A DNA stretch of 64,000 nt, taken from assembly GCF_013373865.1 (NCBI RefSeq), contig NC_050468.1, positions 3,035,914 through 3,099,913 on the forward strand, in the 5' to 3' direction. The notes beneath the pieces are model-generated. The model did no database searches and was not told the DNA's origin. It worked only from the letters and a program-made list of their open reading frames with translations. Position numbers and translations under genes: made by a program. Each line of letters opens with the position of its first letter. Within the stretch, counting starts at the first letter, position 1. The stretch comes from Monomorium pharaonis. Its lineage: Eukaryota > Arthropoda > Insecta > Hymenoptera > Formicidae. Shown piece by piece: positions 33,890-44,624 of the stretch.

Positions 33890-35204
33890 TCCCTTGCAAA
33901 TTGAGGCCTACCTAGATATTAATCGTAATAATATTATAACGGAACATCAGTCGGGCTTTAGGAAAAATTACTCGTGTGAAACAGCAATTCAAACAGTTAT
34001 AGATGAATGGAAATTGATTATTAGTGAGAGACAAATAGTAGGAGTTATTTTTGTAGATCTTAAACGGGCTTTCGAGACAATTGATAGAGGAAGATTATTA
34101 GAGAAATTATACCAGTATGGTATTACAGGAACAGTTCTAGAATGGTTTAGGTCGTACTTAAAAGATAGAATGCAACAAGTTCAATTTAATGATAGATGGT
34201 CTAAGATACTGACTACGGAATACGGAGTGCCACAGGGTTCGGTATTGGGCCCATTGTTGTTTATAATATATATGAATGACATTGTTAACGTTTGCTCGGA
34301 TGTGTGTAATATAAAAATGTTTGCGGACGATACGTTAATATATGTAACAGGTGAGAGTAGTGCGGAGATAGAGAGAAAATTGAATATTGCATTTAACGTA
34401 GTGGAGGAATGAATGAATATTAATAAACTGAAGATGAATGCGGGGAAAACAAAATATATGTTAGTTAGAGGTATAAGGAAAGAATTGAGAGGCAATACTA
34501 TTGTGAGATGTTTGGATGGAAATGAGATTGAGCGCGTAGAAATAATAAAGTATTTGGGCATAATTATTGATGATAGACTTAGATTCAGCGGTCACTGTGA
34601 TTACATGCTAAAGAAAATAGGGAAGAAAATAAGTTTTTTAAATAGAATAGGGAACTTTATCTCGGCTTACACTAGATATACGATATACAAGACAATTATA
34701 GCACCTCACTTTGAGTATTGTGCAACGCTACTAATAGATATGGGGGATACACAGTTAAGTAGGCTCCAAATAGCGCAAAATAGAGCTATGAGAGTCATAT
34801 TGCAATGTGACAAACGTACCAAAGTTAAATGTATGCACCAAGCGTTGCAATTTATGACCATAAGACAAAGGCTGTATTACAATATGTGCATATTTATTTT
34901 TAAGATCTTAAATAATATGATGCCGGAGCAATTTAGTAATAGACTTAGAATAGTAGAGGGAGAACGCGAAACTAGGCAGACAGGGGATATTGTTATTGAA
35001 TTCCGAAAAACAAGAAGCGCGCAAAAAAGTTTATTTTATGAGGGAGTGTTAATGTACAACGCATTACCACACGAAGTTAAACATTGTAATCGTTTAGAAA
35101 TGTTTAAACGAATGCTAAAAGAATTTGTTTTTAATGATGTAGCATAAAATTGTATATGTATGTATTGAAAATAGCTGAGAAAGCTAATAAAAAATCAATC
35201 AATC
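33890..35204 (+). mobile_element. 5'-truncated LINE (CR1/L2/Rex-like)
   Basis: Consists of the reverse transcriptase and C-terminal part of ORF2 plus a short 3' UTR ending in (AATC)n (35195-35204) and microsatellite. The 5' end is missing, as is typical for target-primed insertion. Confidence 0.85.
33892..35147 (+). pseudogene. LINE reverse transcriptase with one in-frame stop
   Basis: The first visible RT block is EHQSGFRKNYSCETAI, followed by VIFVDLKRAFETIDR, YGVPQGSVLGPLLF and the catalytic MFADDTLIYV, so the polymerase core is intact apart from the missing N-terminus. A TGA at 34410-34412 interrupts it between VVEE and MNINKLKMN, exactly where relatives have Trp; the same frame continues for 245 codons to 35147 (KYLGIIIDDRLRFSGH thumb region and conserved C-terminus). 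Endonuclease and ORF1 are absent. The protein would reverse-transcribe LINE RNA at a nicked target. Confidence 0.85.
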
Positions 35205-35206
35205 AA

Positions 35207-35240
<34 letters not shown>

Positions 35241-35242
35241 TC

Positions 35243-35282
<40 letters not shown>

Positions 35283-35360
35283 TGGGTGCGTGCGTGCGTG
35301 TGTGTGTGGGGGGGGGGTTGTGCGTGCACGTGCGCGTGCGTGTGTGTGTATTTGTATTTG
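35205..35360. repeat. (TC)n, (TGCG)n and (TG)n microsatellites
   Basis: Compound simple repeat following the LINE tail; frames through it are artefacts. Confidence 0.95.
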
Positions 35361-35371
35361 TTTATTTGTGT

Positions 35372-35740
35372 CAGCAGAGATAAGGACCCCATGCCTTATC
35401 TTCTTTCTATTGTCGTCGTAGGCTCTCGCTATCGCAAAATCTCAATAGAAATGTTCAATTGATCATAACACTGCATAAAAGAATCATGGACACCTTAGCG
35501 ATCTCGCGTTGTTTTCGTCTCAGAAAGCCCTTTCAAATGATCCCTTACTCAACCCCACGTGCCATTTAAGATGTTTTTGCTCCCCCTCCTCCCGTCTCGC
35601 GGGAGTGTAGAAATAGGTGTTTTTGTGTTTAAATAATAGATTTTGTGATCCAATTGTATCCCTATAAATTTCAATTTTATATTTCAAACCATTCAAAAAT
35701 TATTTAGATGGCCCGGAACTTTTGGTAGGCACTGTAGATT
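35372..35740. mobile_element. Tc1/mariner-type element end, inverted copy
   Basis: Reverse complement of 3613-3985. It ends with ggaacttttggtaggcactg followed by TA at 35740. No transposase. Confidence 0.5.
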
Positions 35741-35881
35741 TTGAAAATAGCCTGTATATGTTAAAGACAAACCCCTAATTTTAATCCAGAAATAATTTTA
35801 CAAAATGAGACCATTTGCATCCGGATCGGACAAAAATTATTGCGGACATACAGACATACACACCACCGTACTTATATATAT
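35741..35881 (-). repeat. Dispersed repeat copy, left of solo LTR
   Basis: Matches 3478-3612 in inverse. It is interrupted at 35882 by a solo LTR and resumes at 37580. Confidence 0.7.
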
Positions 35882-37579
35882 TGTCACGACTTTTCCTGAC
35901 CGGAAAAGCCGCAAGCAAAAACAAGACCGGTTGGGTAACCGATACCCCCGATGCCGTGCTTGTCGCGCCCGAATCTCAGCCACACGCTATCGCGAGAAAT
36001 TGTTGGGCGCCAGACGCGCTCGACGACGCGTCAATTCGCGAAAATCGATACGCCAAGGTGTCCTCGATCCTCGCGCGACAATCTCGACCAGCTCTGCCTA
36101 ACGGTAGAGGGGCGGGGTGAATCGTAAGGGAGCAGGCGACTGCGGTAACACGAAGTGATGGACGACACGCCAGAAAATTAGACTCCGAGCTTAACAAATA
36201 ACGAACTTTATTATAAATAACTGTCGGACAGAAACAATAGTATCACGGACGTGGCATGCGGCGTTCCGACAATGCGGCGCCCCGGCGCGAATTAAACCGA
36301 AACGAAACGCGGACGATACGCGGGAAGCTCCCGCGGTAGGCGCGCGGCCGACAAGGACAGACGATGGAATCTTCCGCGCACAATGAATTTCGGGCGTTCG
36401 AACGTGCCGACACTCCCGGCAACCATAGAACACGACCGCGTGGCTCGCGGGGGTCACAAAATAATCGCCGGCCGCTGCCGCACTCCACGCCGTCGCGAAA
36501 CCGGAAGTCCCGTCCACCCGCTACTCGCGACGCGATACTCGCTCGCGCGAGAGCTTTGCGGCGCACACGGTCGAGGGGAATCTCCGACGGAACCCGAGCG
36601 TCCTCCCCGTGGCTCGGCGCTTTGGCGTCCCGCCCGCTTGCATCCGATAAATCCCCAATTACTTACGCGAACGTATGACCGCCCTGCGGCCCACGCGAAT
36701 CACGCACCAACACAAAAACGGATGCAGAACGGGCCCGGAAACACCTCGCCGGCCGGCAACCGCTCACACTAACTTATCTTGGCAGGCCACCTCACCGATA
36801 ATGTCCCAGGCGATGTCCTCCCTCGTCTCTGGGCTCGTCCCTTGGCTCTCGCGGAGGCCTCGCACCAGCCACACCGATAACTAGCCCTTCGGGGCACGAC
36901 ACGCGACCTTACTCCTAGCTCGCTCGCACGCAAAAGCGGGGTGGATCGCGGTCGATCCCGGATCGACGCCGCGACCCCCCGTTCGGTCATGCGCATTGTT
37001 TCCGCGCCGCGACCCAATTGCTGCAAGGCACGCAGTCCTGCGTACGCAGGGACGTGCGCGCCGTAATCCTTCCGGGGGCCTCGCAGGCCCCCGCGAAATT
37101 TTCTTTCTCCCACTTCCCGAGCCGGGGCAGCGCACGCGGAGACCTCAGCTCCCCGCGAGAGGACTCGACGCGTTTGGGTCCCATCCGGGCTCCTCCACAG
37201 CCCTCCGGGATGTTCCGTCGTGATGTTGGCGGGCACCGCCGCTTTAGGCTCCGGCCGTGGCTTTCCCGAACCACGCCGAGTTCCCGTGCGGGCCGCGTGC
37301 TCGTTTCTCCCGGGCACCGGTGGCGTCCTTCCTCCTTCCCCGCATCGCCGTCGCTCTCTCTCTTCCTCTCTCGCTTTCTCGCCAAATTCCATCGAGAGGC
37401 GATCGCCGCGCAAAGAAATCAAAAATATGTAACATTAATAATAGGCTCGCTAGGCCCGTCGCGGTTCCCCATGGAGATCCCCTCTCGCCTCTCGCCTATT
37501 TTCCCCGTACGGCGCGAATTCGCAGCCTGTGACGGGGGAGGAACGCTGCTACCCGTGGCAGCTAAGCTACCACGTCACA
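35882..37579. mobile_element. Solo LTR, 1698 bp, GC-rich
   Basis: Begins TGTCACGACTTTTCC and ends CCACGTCACA, with the usual TG...CA boundaries. The flanks read atat on both sides (35878-35881 and 37580-37583), consistent with a 4-bp target duplication, though the target is itself AT-repetitive. The interrupted repeat reads continuously across the site. It is strongly GC-rich compared with its surroundings, and the numerous overlapping open frames are a result of that composition. No internal genes, hence a solo LTR left by recombination. Confidence 0.7.
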
Positions 37580-38170
37580 ATATATAGATTTTTAAAAAAC
37601 TCTGTATATGTAAATAACAACATTTTACATTGATTATTTATCCATTTCCATATATAGGTTGTTTCATAAATGTTGGGTAACTTTAAGAAATGTTAGTCCT
37701 TAAATGAAACATACTGTATATGCTAAAAATCCAATCCCAGGGCAACCATCCTCGAATAATTTGGAATTAAATGAGACCATTTTCTAGTGGTTGGTGCCAC
37801 AAATGACGGAGTAGTTCGCGGTCATACAGACAAACGCTTATCCGTTACTATTCAATATAAAGATAATTTTTGAAAAACCCTGTATATCAAAAGACCATAC
37901 CCATAGCAGCAATTCTCGTAAAATTTGGAATAACATGAGACCTTTTGCATTAGAATTGGTCCGCTAATGACGTGTTCGCGAACGTACACAAAATACGAAC
38001 AAACAGACGCCCGGTATTTATAAAAAAAATTTTAAAAAACCCTGTATATCGAAAATCCAAACCCATAGTAGAAATCCTCACACAATTTGAAACAAAATAA
38101 GACCTTTTGCATTAGAATCGGGCCACAAATGACGAAGGAGTTCGCGACATACAGACTCCCGGTATTTATA
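37580..38170 (-). repeat. Dispersed repeat array, right of solo LTR
   Basis: Continuation of 35741-35881. Three or four ~180-bp units carry ccacaaatgacgga-type cores in inverse orientation; matches 3205-3450 and the arrays at 14.6-16.2 kb. Confidence 0.75.
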
Positions 38171-38256
38171 TATATAGATGTAGATAAAAGATTTAAAAAC
38201 AACTAATTATGCATACATACACAAGCGCATCGTAATGGTGATTAGAGTTGAAAATT

Positions 38257-38890
38257 TAAATCTTCAGAGGGAGTCTATTCAATCGTATTATTCAATCGTA
38301 TTCTGTGACAATTACTTGAAAAATGAAATGAGTTATAAATACGTAAATAAATGAATAAATCAGTTTAATTATAAGTTGATAATTTCATATATTGCATGTT
38401 ATTTTGAAATAGATTGAAAATATCTTAAGCCAGAGATACACGATGCTTGTTTTCGTGCTAGTTTGTTTGCTGGATGAAAATACTCTGTCTTGATTGGTGC
38501 ATATTCATTCATCTTCAGAAATGCACCAATCAGGACAGAGTATTTCCATCCAGCAAACAAACCAGCACGGAAACAAGCATCGTGTATCGTAGGCTTTATT
38601 ATAATAAATAAATTTAAGATTTAAAAAAAGATTCAGAGGATGTAACTAGAATGATAGAGAGTAATTGATGTTAAAAAAAAAAAGAAAAACATTTCGACGA
38701 TGTATAAAGCAATATTTCGAAATACAGGTTGTTTCAAAAAAGAATTTTTTAACAAAGCTACCATCATTTCAGAAACACCATGTATTTTTGTGCGAGTTTT
38801 TGGGTCCGCGGATATACAGACGCGGTACTTATATATGTGTGTGCGTGAAGTAAGAGATTTTGAGCCCGTGCGAAGCGCAAAAAAAGCCAA
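38257..38890 (+). repeat. Paralogue of 9165-9600
   Basis: Aligns in the same orientation with 9165-9600 over its length except for the 168-bp MITE insertion at 38428-38595. It includes the tatatatgtgtgtgcgtgaag stretch. Confidence 0.75.
38428..38595. mobile_element. 168-bp hairpin MITE with TTA duplication
   Basis: The arms AGCCAGAGATACACGATG and AGCCTACGATACACGATG (right end, inverted) extend to about 75 bp each, forming an almost complete hairpin. TTA at 38425-38427 and 38596-38598 is a 3-bp target duplication. The paralogue near 9325 lacks it, giving a natural empty site. TTA targets are typical of PIF/Harbinger MITEs. Confidence 0.85.
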
Positions 38891-38899
38891 CAGTTTCTA

Positions 38900-39280
38900 C
38901 AAAACGTTAAAAACGACTGTAACGTTCGGTAGTTAGAGGCAGAATGATTAATTCTGCTTGTGTTAATATTGTTTGAAATCAACATATGTATTTTATAGTT
39001 CTTTTACAATACGCATATCGATTTATATTGTTCATAAATTATACGTTTTCCATCGGTTTTGTTTTTTTACATTTTTCGACAAGATTTTTGACCATAATTT
39101 TAGACTTTTGATTGTATTATTTATTCGTTCACGCTTTAATTATTATGACACATTTTTATAGACGATATGCATTGTTTTTATGGAAAAGATTAAGATTTAA
39201 TCGGCATCATTTTCTAAATGGTTAATTATATTTTCATTTGCGTTATTTTACTCATGTTTAATTTCATAAATATTGATAAT
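38900..39280. other. AT-rich intergenic, nothing recognised
   Basis: No gene or repeat supported. Confidence 0.4.
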
Positions 39281-39284
39281 TTGG

Positions 39285-39325
39285 CACGGCTAAAGAGGAC
39301 TATGTATAGTCGAAACGTATCGAAA
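39285..39325 (+). other. Hammerhead-ribozyme-like motif, degenerate
   Basis: ctaaagag is followed by a perfect 5-bp hairpin (gacta-tgta-tagtc) and then gaaac. This is the order of the hammerhead core CUGANGA, stem II and GAAAC. Two of the conserved CUGANGA positions differ, and stems I and III are not convincing. It may be a decayed ribozyme from a Penelope-like or similar retroelement, or coincidence. Confidence 0.2.
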
Positions 39326-39584
39326 TTTGTTTAACAATTTTAACACAGTTGTTTTTAATAGCGTTTATAATGATATATTTTTTATTTAATAAATTATTGT
39401 GATATTATATTGTGAAAATTGGTATTAGCTCGACATATTGACCTGTTTATCCTATTATTTTTGCTTAACATCAATTTATTTTGAAATAAATGCACATATT
39501 ATAATAAAAAAAAAATTTCAGCTAAACAAATACTGTTCGGTAAATTTAATTATAAGCTGTATTAGACTTCTGGTCCCTGGAAAG

Positions 39585-39795
39585 GTTAAAATATCTTTTA
39601 AGGAAGATTGTTTAGATGTCTTTGGCATATTCTAATTCGAAAATTTTAAAGACATCTTTTAATATGTCTTTTACATATCTTTTAGAAATCCTATAAAAAA
39701 TCTTCAACAAAATATTTTTAGGCATCTTTTAGACATCTTCTAGATATCTTTTAGAAATGTCTTAAAGACATCTTGAGTAAGATGTCTTTTCAATT
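39585..39795. repeat. Imperfect agacatcttttag minisatellite
   Basis: About ten diverged copies of a ~20-bp unit built on agacatcttttagaaat, in both orientations near the ends. Non-coding. Confidence 0.7.
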
Positions 39796-39799
39796 TTTA

Positions 39800-40206
39800 C
39801 AAGATATAGATGTATACTGATTTCATATCCAACATTAAAAATGGTTAAATTAATTATTTTACTCCTATAGATCTCTATAAAGCTCTATAAAGCTGTTATT
39901 ATCTCTCTAAATCTAACATCAATTTCAGACAAATTCTATTTATGTATACATAAATCTGCTTTAATATAATATCATTGTAGATCTAACATCAATTTCAAGC
40001 AAGTTTTTGTTGTGCGTAGATTTACTTTGATATTGTTATATCTCTCCAAATATAATATTAAATGTATTTAATTTCAAATTTATCAAAGTAGATAAAAGTA
40101 GAGATAATTATAGCCTCATAGATCTAAAATTAAATTTCTTCTCACTCGATTAAAGATTCTACTAGATCTTAGGTCATCTAATTAGATATTATTGTTAGTG
40201 GATTCA
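39800..40206. other. AT-rich intergenic, nothing recognised
   Basis: Several short atctaacatcaatttcag-like repeats are visible, but nothing classifiable. Confidence 0.4.
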
Positions 40207-40763
40207 TAAACAAGGACTTTGTGTACAGAGGGTGGCATTTTGTACCATGGATAAAGTTCAATACATTTTTTTGCGATATCTAAGCAATTGTTTTTGAATT
40301 TGTCCAGATTAATTTCTTTTCCGCACGATATAACTTGTAACATTGTATTTGTTTCCATCAGTAAATCTTAATCTATTTCCATAATTTTAGATACCTCGTC
40401 TGCTTTCTTGAAAAAATTACGAGCAACATTCCCGGTATTACTTGTTCTTGACCCTTGTTTGACTATATCAACTGACAAATTGAGAACATTCATCAAAGAA
40501 GCTTGAATTTTTTTCTTTAATTTTTTATTATCTCCTTTTGCCGTTCCTTTTTTAAAGTCAGAATTATATACTATGTGCAAGAAATATTTCATGAAACTTA
40601 TCCAGCTATGTAATACCGGAAAGCCTAACTTATAAAACTCAGTTTTGTATGGAAGATACAATACGAACGGAATATTATTAATATTCTTAGGACTCCACAA
40701 ATATTACAAGAGGCAGAAGATTTTTGATCTGTTAGTACGTTCCCTACTTTTCCATCTATCATT
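40207..40763 (-). pseudogene. Transib/RAG1-like transposase, C-terminal fragment
   Basis: Read on the minus strand: GFPVLHSWISFMKYFLHI, NTGNVARNFFKKADEVSK, a stop, then TNTMLQVISCGKEINLDKF and YPWYKMPPSVHKVLVY. I recall the same ordered blocks (LHAWIRF, GNTARRFF, YMPPTVHKILIHG) from a large arthropod transposase family that I associate with Transib, the source of RAG1. The fragment is the C-terminal third. It is separated from the middle fragment by the solo LTR at 40764-42372. At least one stop (about 40366) breaks it. Confidence 0.6.
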
Positions 40764-42372
40764 TGTGACGTGACGCGTTTGGCCGCGTTCGTCACCAGGA
40801 CTTGAGTCCGACTGAGGGGGGTGGTCCGGGGCGACCTCTCGCCGTTCCGAGGGGAAAACGGCTCGGTTGTCTTGAAAATTTCGCGTTATCGTTGTTTCGT
40901 CTTTCTTAGTTTTCTTAGTTAAGGAATTGGGCGCCGAGTAAGGGCTCCATTTGCATGTTACTGAGGACTAAAACGGAGCGGCCCTCGAGAAAGTTCCGAC
41001 GCGGCTACCCGGCAAAGGATGAGACGTCCCGGAAGGAGTCTCCCCGCCGGGCCGCGCGTTAGGCCCCGCTGTGGGTTGCCATGCCGGAATGCCGACCCCG
41101 TCAGGATGCAGCAATACCGCAAAAAAGGACGATCAGCGGACGGTACCAAGGGTATGCCACCGAGCTGCAGACTGGGAGGACGACAGTACGACCGTCACCC
41201 GCCCGCCATAAAGATCGGTTCGGTCGCGGCCTGGCCAGCCGGACCAGCCGAAACGATAGGGCACGAAAGATTCCGCCTATGCCACCAGAGTACCGGCAGT
41301 CCCTAATTCCGGAAGAATTCCAAAGGATAGAGCGGCGCTGCAAGGATCGGGGGTCGCGCAGAGCAATTCGATCTAGGCATCAAAGATCAAAGTGCGCACG
41401 CGCCTGCGCGTGAGCCCGATCCAGTCGGCGCGGCGTGGGACCGGGGTTCGACACTGTTCGGTGAGCCACGCAACGGAGAGGAGCTGCTCCAACGTGACCA
41501 ACCCTGACGTACCAGCGTTCCTATTGTAAGGCCATCACTCGGCAGCCACTAAGGATTTCACTAAGATTCGGGTAAGGCGATCGGCTTTCGTGCGGATTCG
41601 GACGAAAAATACCGCATTTTAAATTACCGGTGATTCTGGAGTCCGTTACCGTTTCTGTTGCGCTTGCTTTTTAATATTTAGATTAAAGAATAGGGTCTTG
41701 TACCGCATGGGACGTCGTACTGACCGGCTCGGAACTCCAATTAATTAGTGCATTCCCCTCGAATTGCTTTGGTCCCGACAGTCAAATCTAATTGTAACGT
41801 ATCGCGTTTGCCATTACCGTGAGTAAGGGTAATTAGAACTGTGTTACGAAAAGAATCGTTGACCTTCTGCCATTTACAGTAGTTGGAGTTTATATATTAC
41901 TCTGGGATAATTGTAGTCTTGGTTGTAGAAAAAGAAAAGAGAACTTATTTTTTATGCAAATTTATCGCATCGCGGATATCGGCAAAAATATGATTGTTTC
42001 CGTCTGTTAGTCAATACTTTAATCATTTCAAATACATTGTTTATACGATTAACTTTCTTGTGGTTGTGCATTAATTTTATTCCGCGACCTGCCCCGCTCC
42101 GAGATCTCCACATACGACTTATTTGAGAACTATGCCCCTCTACCGCCTCGAGTTAAGAGCTACCGGCATTCGTAACGCACTTTGTTACCGAGTTATTGTG
42201 TGGCGCGAAACTTCGCGCCTGGCGCCCAAAATATATAATATTTCGTAAATATTGTCTTCGCGAGTTACCGATATCTTTGAGAAAGCGTTGCCAGTCAATA
42301 TTAATAGTAGATACCGATTAAATGGGCGAGTCTCCTTCGGACTTGGCGGTTCCCGGAGTAAAACTCGTCGCA
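40764..42372. mobile_element. Solo LTR, 1609 bp, copy 1
   Basis: Runs from TGTGACGTGACGCG to CTCGTCGCA. Exact 4-bp duplication catt at 40760-40763 and 42373-42376. Related over most of its length to the LTR at 42789-44620. It contains a perfect hairpin, ggcgcgaaacttcgcgcc, at about 42203, and no coding sequence. A 4-bp TSD fits Ty3/gypsy. It interrupts the RAG1-like pseudogene. Confidence 0.85.
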
Positions 42373-42376
42373 CATT

Positions 42377-42788
42377 GTACACTTCAAGTCAAATCTTACA
42401 TCAAATGACATTTTCTTGAATTTCAAATTGTAAATTTGTACTTTATCCAGAATCTTACAATAATATCTGTATTTTTTTTTATAACAGTGTTAGCCTCTTT
42501 AATAAAATGGAAGTTAATAAATAGGGCGGCAATAAAAAATTGAACATGATATTTTATTAGTCCATAGAATTTTATCCTCAATTCTTAATTGAATTAGTAC
42601 AAAAGTGATAATAAATAAAATTCCATCTGAAGGAATCATTTTGACATAATTATCTGTTGCTTCAAGAAGATTAAAAGGAGTATTAAGTTCTAAAGCTATT
42701 GCTGTCTCGTAGTTTGTTGAGCTAAAGCTCCGTCCATGCCCCATTTTCTTAAAAAAGTCAATGTTTTATTTCTTTCTATCTTAAGCTC
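42377..42788 (-). pseudogene. Transib/RAG1-like transposase, middle fragment
   Basis: From 42788 leftward the frame reads ELKIERNKTLTFLRKWGMDGA, then, after frameshifts, VLIQLRIEDKILWTNK and SCSIFYCRPIYF. The WGMDGA block corresponds to the first catalytic aspartate region of the family, and the ILW...FCRPI block follows it in relatives. The piece lies exactly between two solo LTRs. Its right end joins in frame with the end of the 44625-45121 fragment across the gctc duplication (DKKEL continues as ELKIE). Several stops are present. Confidence 0.6.
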
Positions 42789-44620
42789 TGTGACGTGGCG
42801 CGTCCGGCCGCGCTCGTCACAAGGGCGCAAGTCCTACCGAGGGGGTCGGTCTGGGGCTCCTCCTCGCCGAGTCGAGGGAAACGCGACTCTGTTTTACTTT
42901 TTTTTCTTTTTCTAGTTTGCGTGTTACCGTTATTAGAGTATTTAGGGTTAAGACACCGAGTAAAGGCTTTTTTTAATTGTACCAAGAATGGAGGAGGAGC
43001 AGCCGTCGGGGGAATAGTATCGCGAGCAATCGACAGTGGGCGAAGTGCCCCGCCAAGAGTTTCCCCGCCGAGCCGTGCGTCGGGCCCCGCTGCTTGTTAC
43101 CGCCCTGAGTCGCAAGGATACCGTGGCAGCAAGGATACCGCATGGCGACAAAACGATTCTTGGGAGGAATCACGCCGAGAGCACGCCACCGGGCTGCAGA
43201 CCGTCACAATGTCAACTGCCCGCCACCTAGATCGGTTCGGTCACGGCCTGGTCAGCCGGACCAGCCGAAAACGGCAGAGCCAGAACGATCTCATCGGCGG
43301 AAGTCGTCACGCGCGGACCACGAGGCATTTCGAGGGGTGATGCGGCGCAGTGCGGATCGACAGAAAATCGAAGCACGCGCATGCGCGGCGGCTCGAGCCG
43401 GCCGGCGCGGGACCGGGGCTCCTCACTGTTCGGCAAGCCGTGTCAGCGTACGCTTCGACTAGGACGAGCCCCAAAGTTACCGCTACCGACTTCAGGGACC
43501 AGGATACCACTTATTTTATAAGGCCATCACTCGATAGCCATCGATACGTAAGGTTCAGATAACGCGGTCGACCCTCGTGCGGGACCGGATACCGGATACT
43601 GTTTCTAGTTGTGATATCGGTCATCCGACATCCGCTACCGTTAGTGCTATTGTTTTGGTGTAAAGTAACTCGAAGCAGAAAGTAGAGTTTTGTGGCCGCA
43701 CGAGGGCTTGGACTGACCGGCCCCGAATATTTGATAAAGTGAGTACGTCCCTCTCGAACTACGCCGGTGCCGACAGTCATAGTTGTGGTAGAATCAATTG
43801 TTACCGCGAACTGTTTCCACACGTATTAATATTGTTGCTGTTCGAGCGAAGAGCCTCGTCGGCCTCCCGCCTCGTATTATTAATTTTATAATTTCCGCAT
43901 TTTCGTTATCTCAAATTCGTGTTTCCGTCTCTATCAAAATTATATCAATGGATTAATTGTGTGTAGACACTTTGAGTAAAGTTCATTGTTTTCATTGTTA
44001 CCGCTTTCACTTATCACTTCAGAAATATAATATGATTCTTTAATTGTTTAACAAGTTGAGTACCGAATCTTTCTACGACCTGCCTCGATCCGACATCTCC
44101 ACACGTTCCGTCTCAATAAGAATCACGCCACTCTACCGTCTAGAGTACAAGAGCTACCGACTTTAGTAATGCTTTTTGTTCGGTTACCGCATTATCGCGA
44201 ATTATTGTGTGGCGCGAGAAGTCGCGCCTGGCGCCCAAAAATTTAGAGTATTGGGAAGATACCGTTTCTGCAAGTTATCGCTATCGTGTCAAGAGCAATC
44301 TCGCCCAATATATTTGGGGGATACCGTATACAAGTTACCGCTATCGTATCGAGAGCAATCTCGATCGATATATTGGGGAATACCGTATGCAAGTTACCGT
44401 TATCGCATCGAGAGCAATCTCGATCGATATATTGGGGGATACCGTATGCAAGTTACCGATACCGTATCGAGAGCATTTTCGAGCAATATTGAAGATACCG
44501 TTCTCGTAAGCTACCGATTCTGACTGAGAAAGCGTTACTCATTACAGTCTATAAAAACTACCGTTTAATTGGGCGTAGTCCCCTCGGACCTGGCGGTTCC
44601 CGGAGGAAAGCAACGTCGCA
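42789..44620. mobile_element. Solo LTR, 1832 bp, copy 2
   Basis: Runs from TGTGACGTGGCGCG to AACGTCGCA. Exact 4-bp duplication gctc at 42785-42788 and 44621-44624. Same family as 40764-42372 but longer, largely because of the 59-bp tandem array at 44271-44520. The hairpin ggcgcgagaagtcgcgcc at about 44211 keeps the stem of copy 1 with a changed loop. Confidence 0.85.
44271..44520 (+). repeat. 59-bp tandem repeat within LTR, 4 copies
   Basis: Units begin with caagttaccgctatcg at 44271, 44331, 44390 and 44449, with a degenerate fifth start at 44506. Each carries gagcaatctcg. Confidence 0.9.
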
Positions 44621-44624
44621 GCTC

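Noticed and set aside
36191..37587. Many long overlapping ORFs on both strands at 36-37.6 kb
   Set aside because: GC-rich composition of the solo LTR keeps all frames open; no motif, and the segment has LTR boundaries and a target duplication.
40958..43562. Arg/Pro-rich ORFs at 41-43.5 kb
   Set aside because: They lie within the two GC-rich solo LTRs and are not conserved as frames between the copies.
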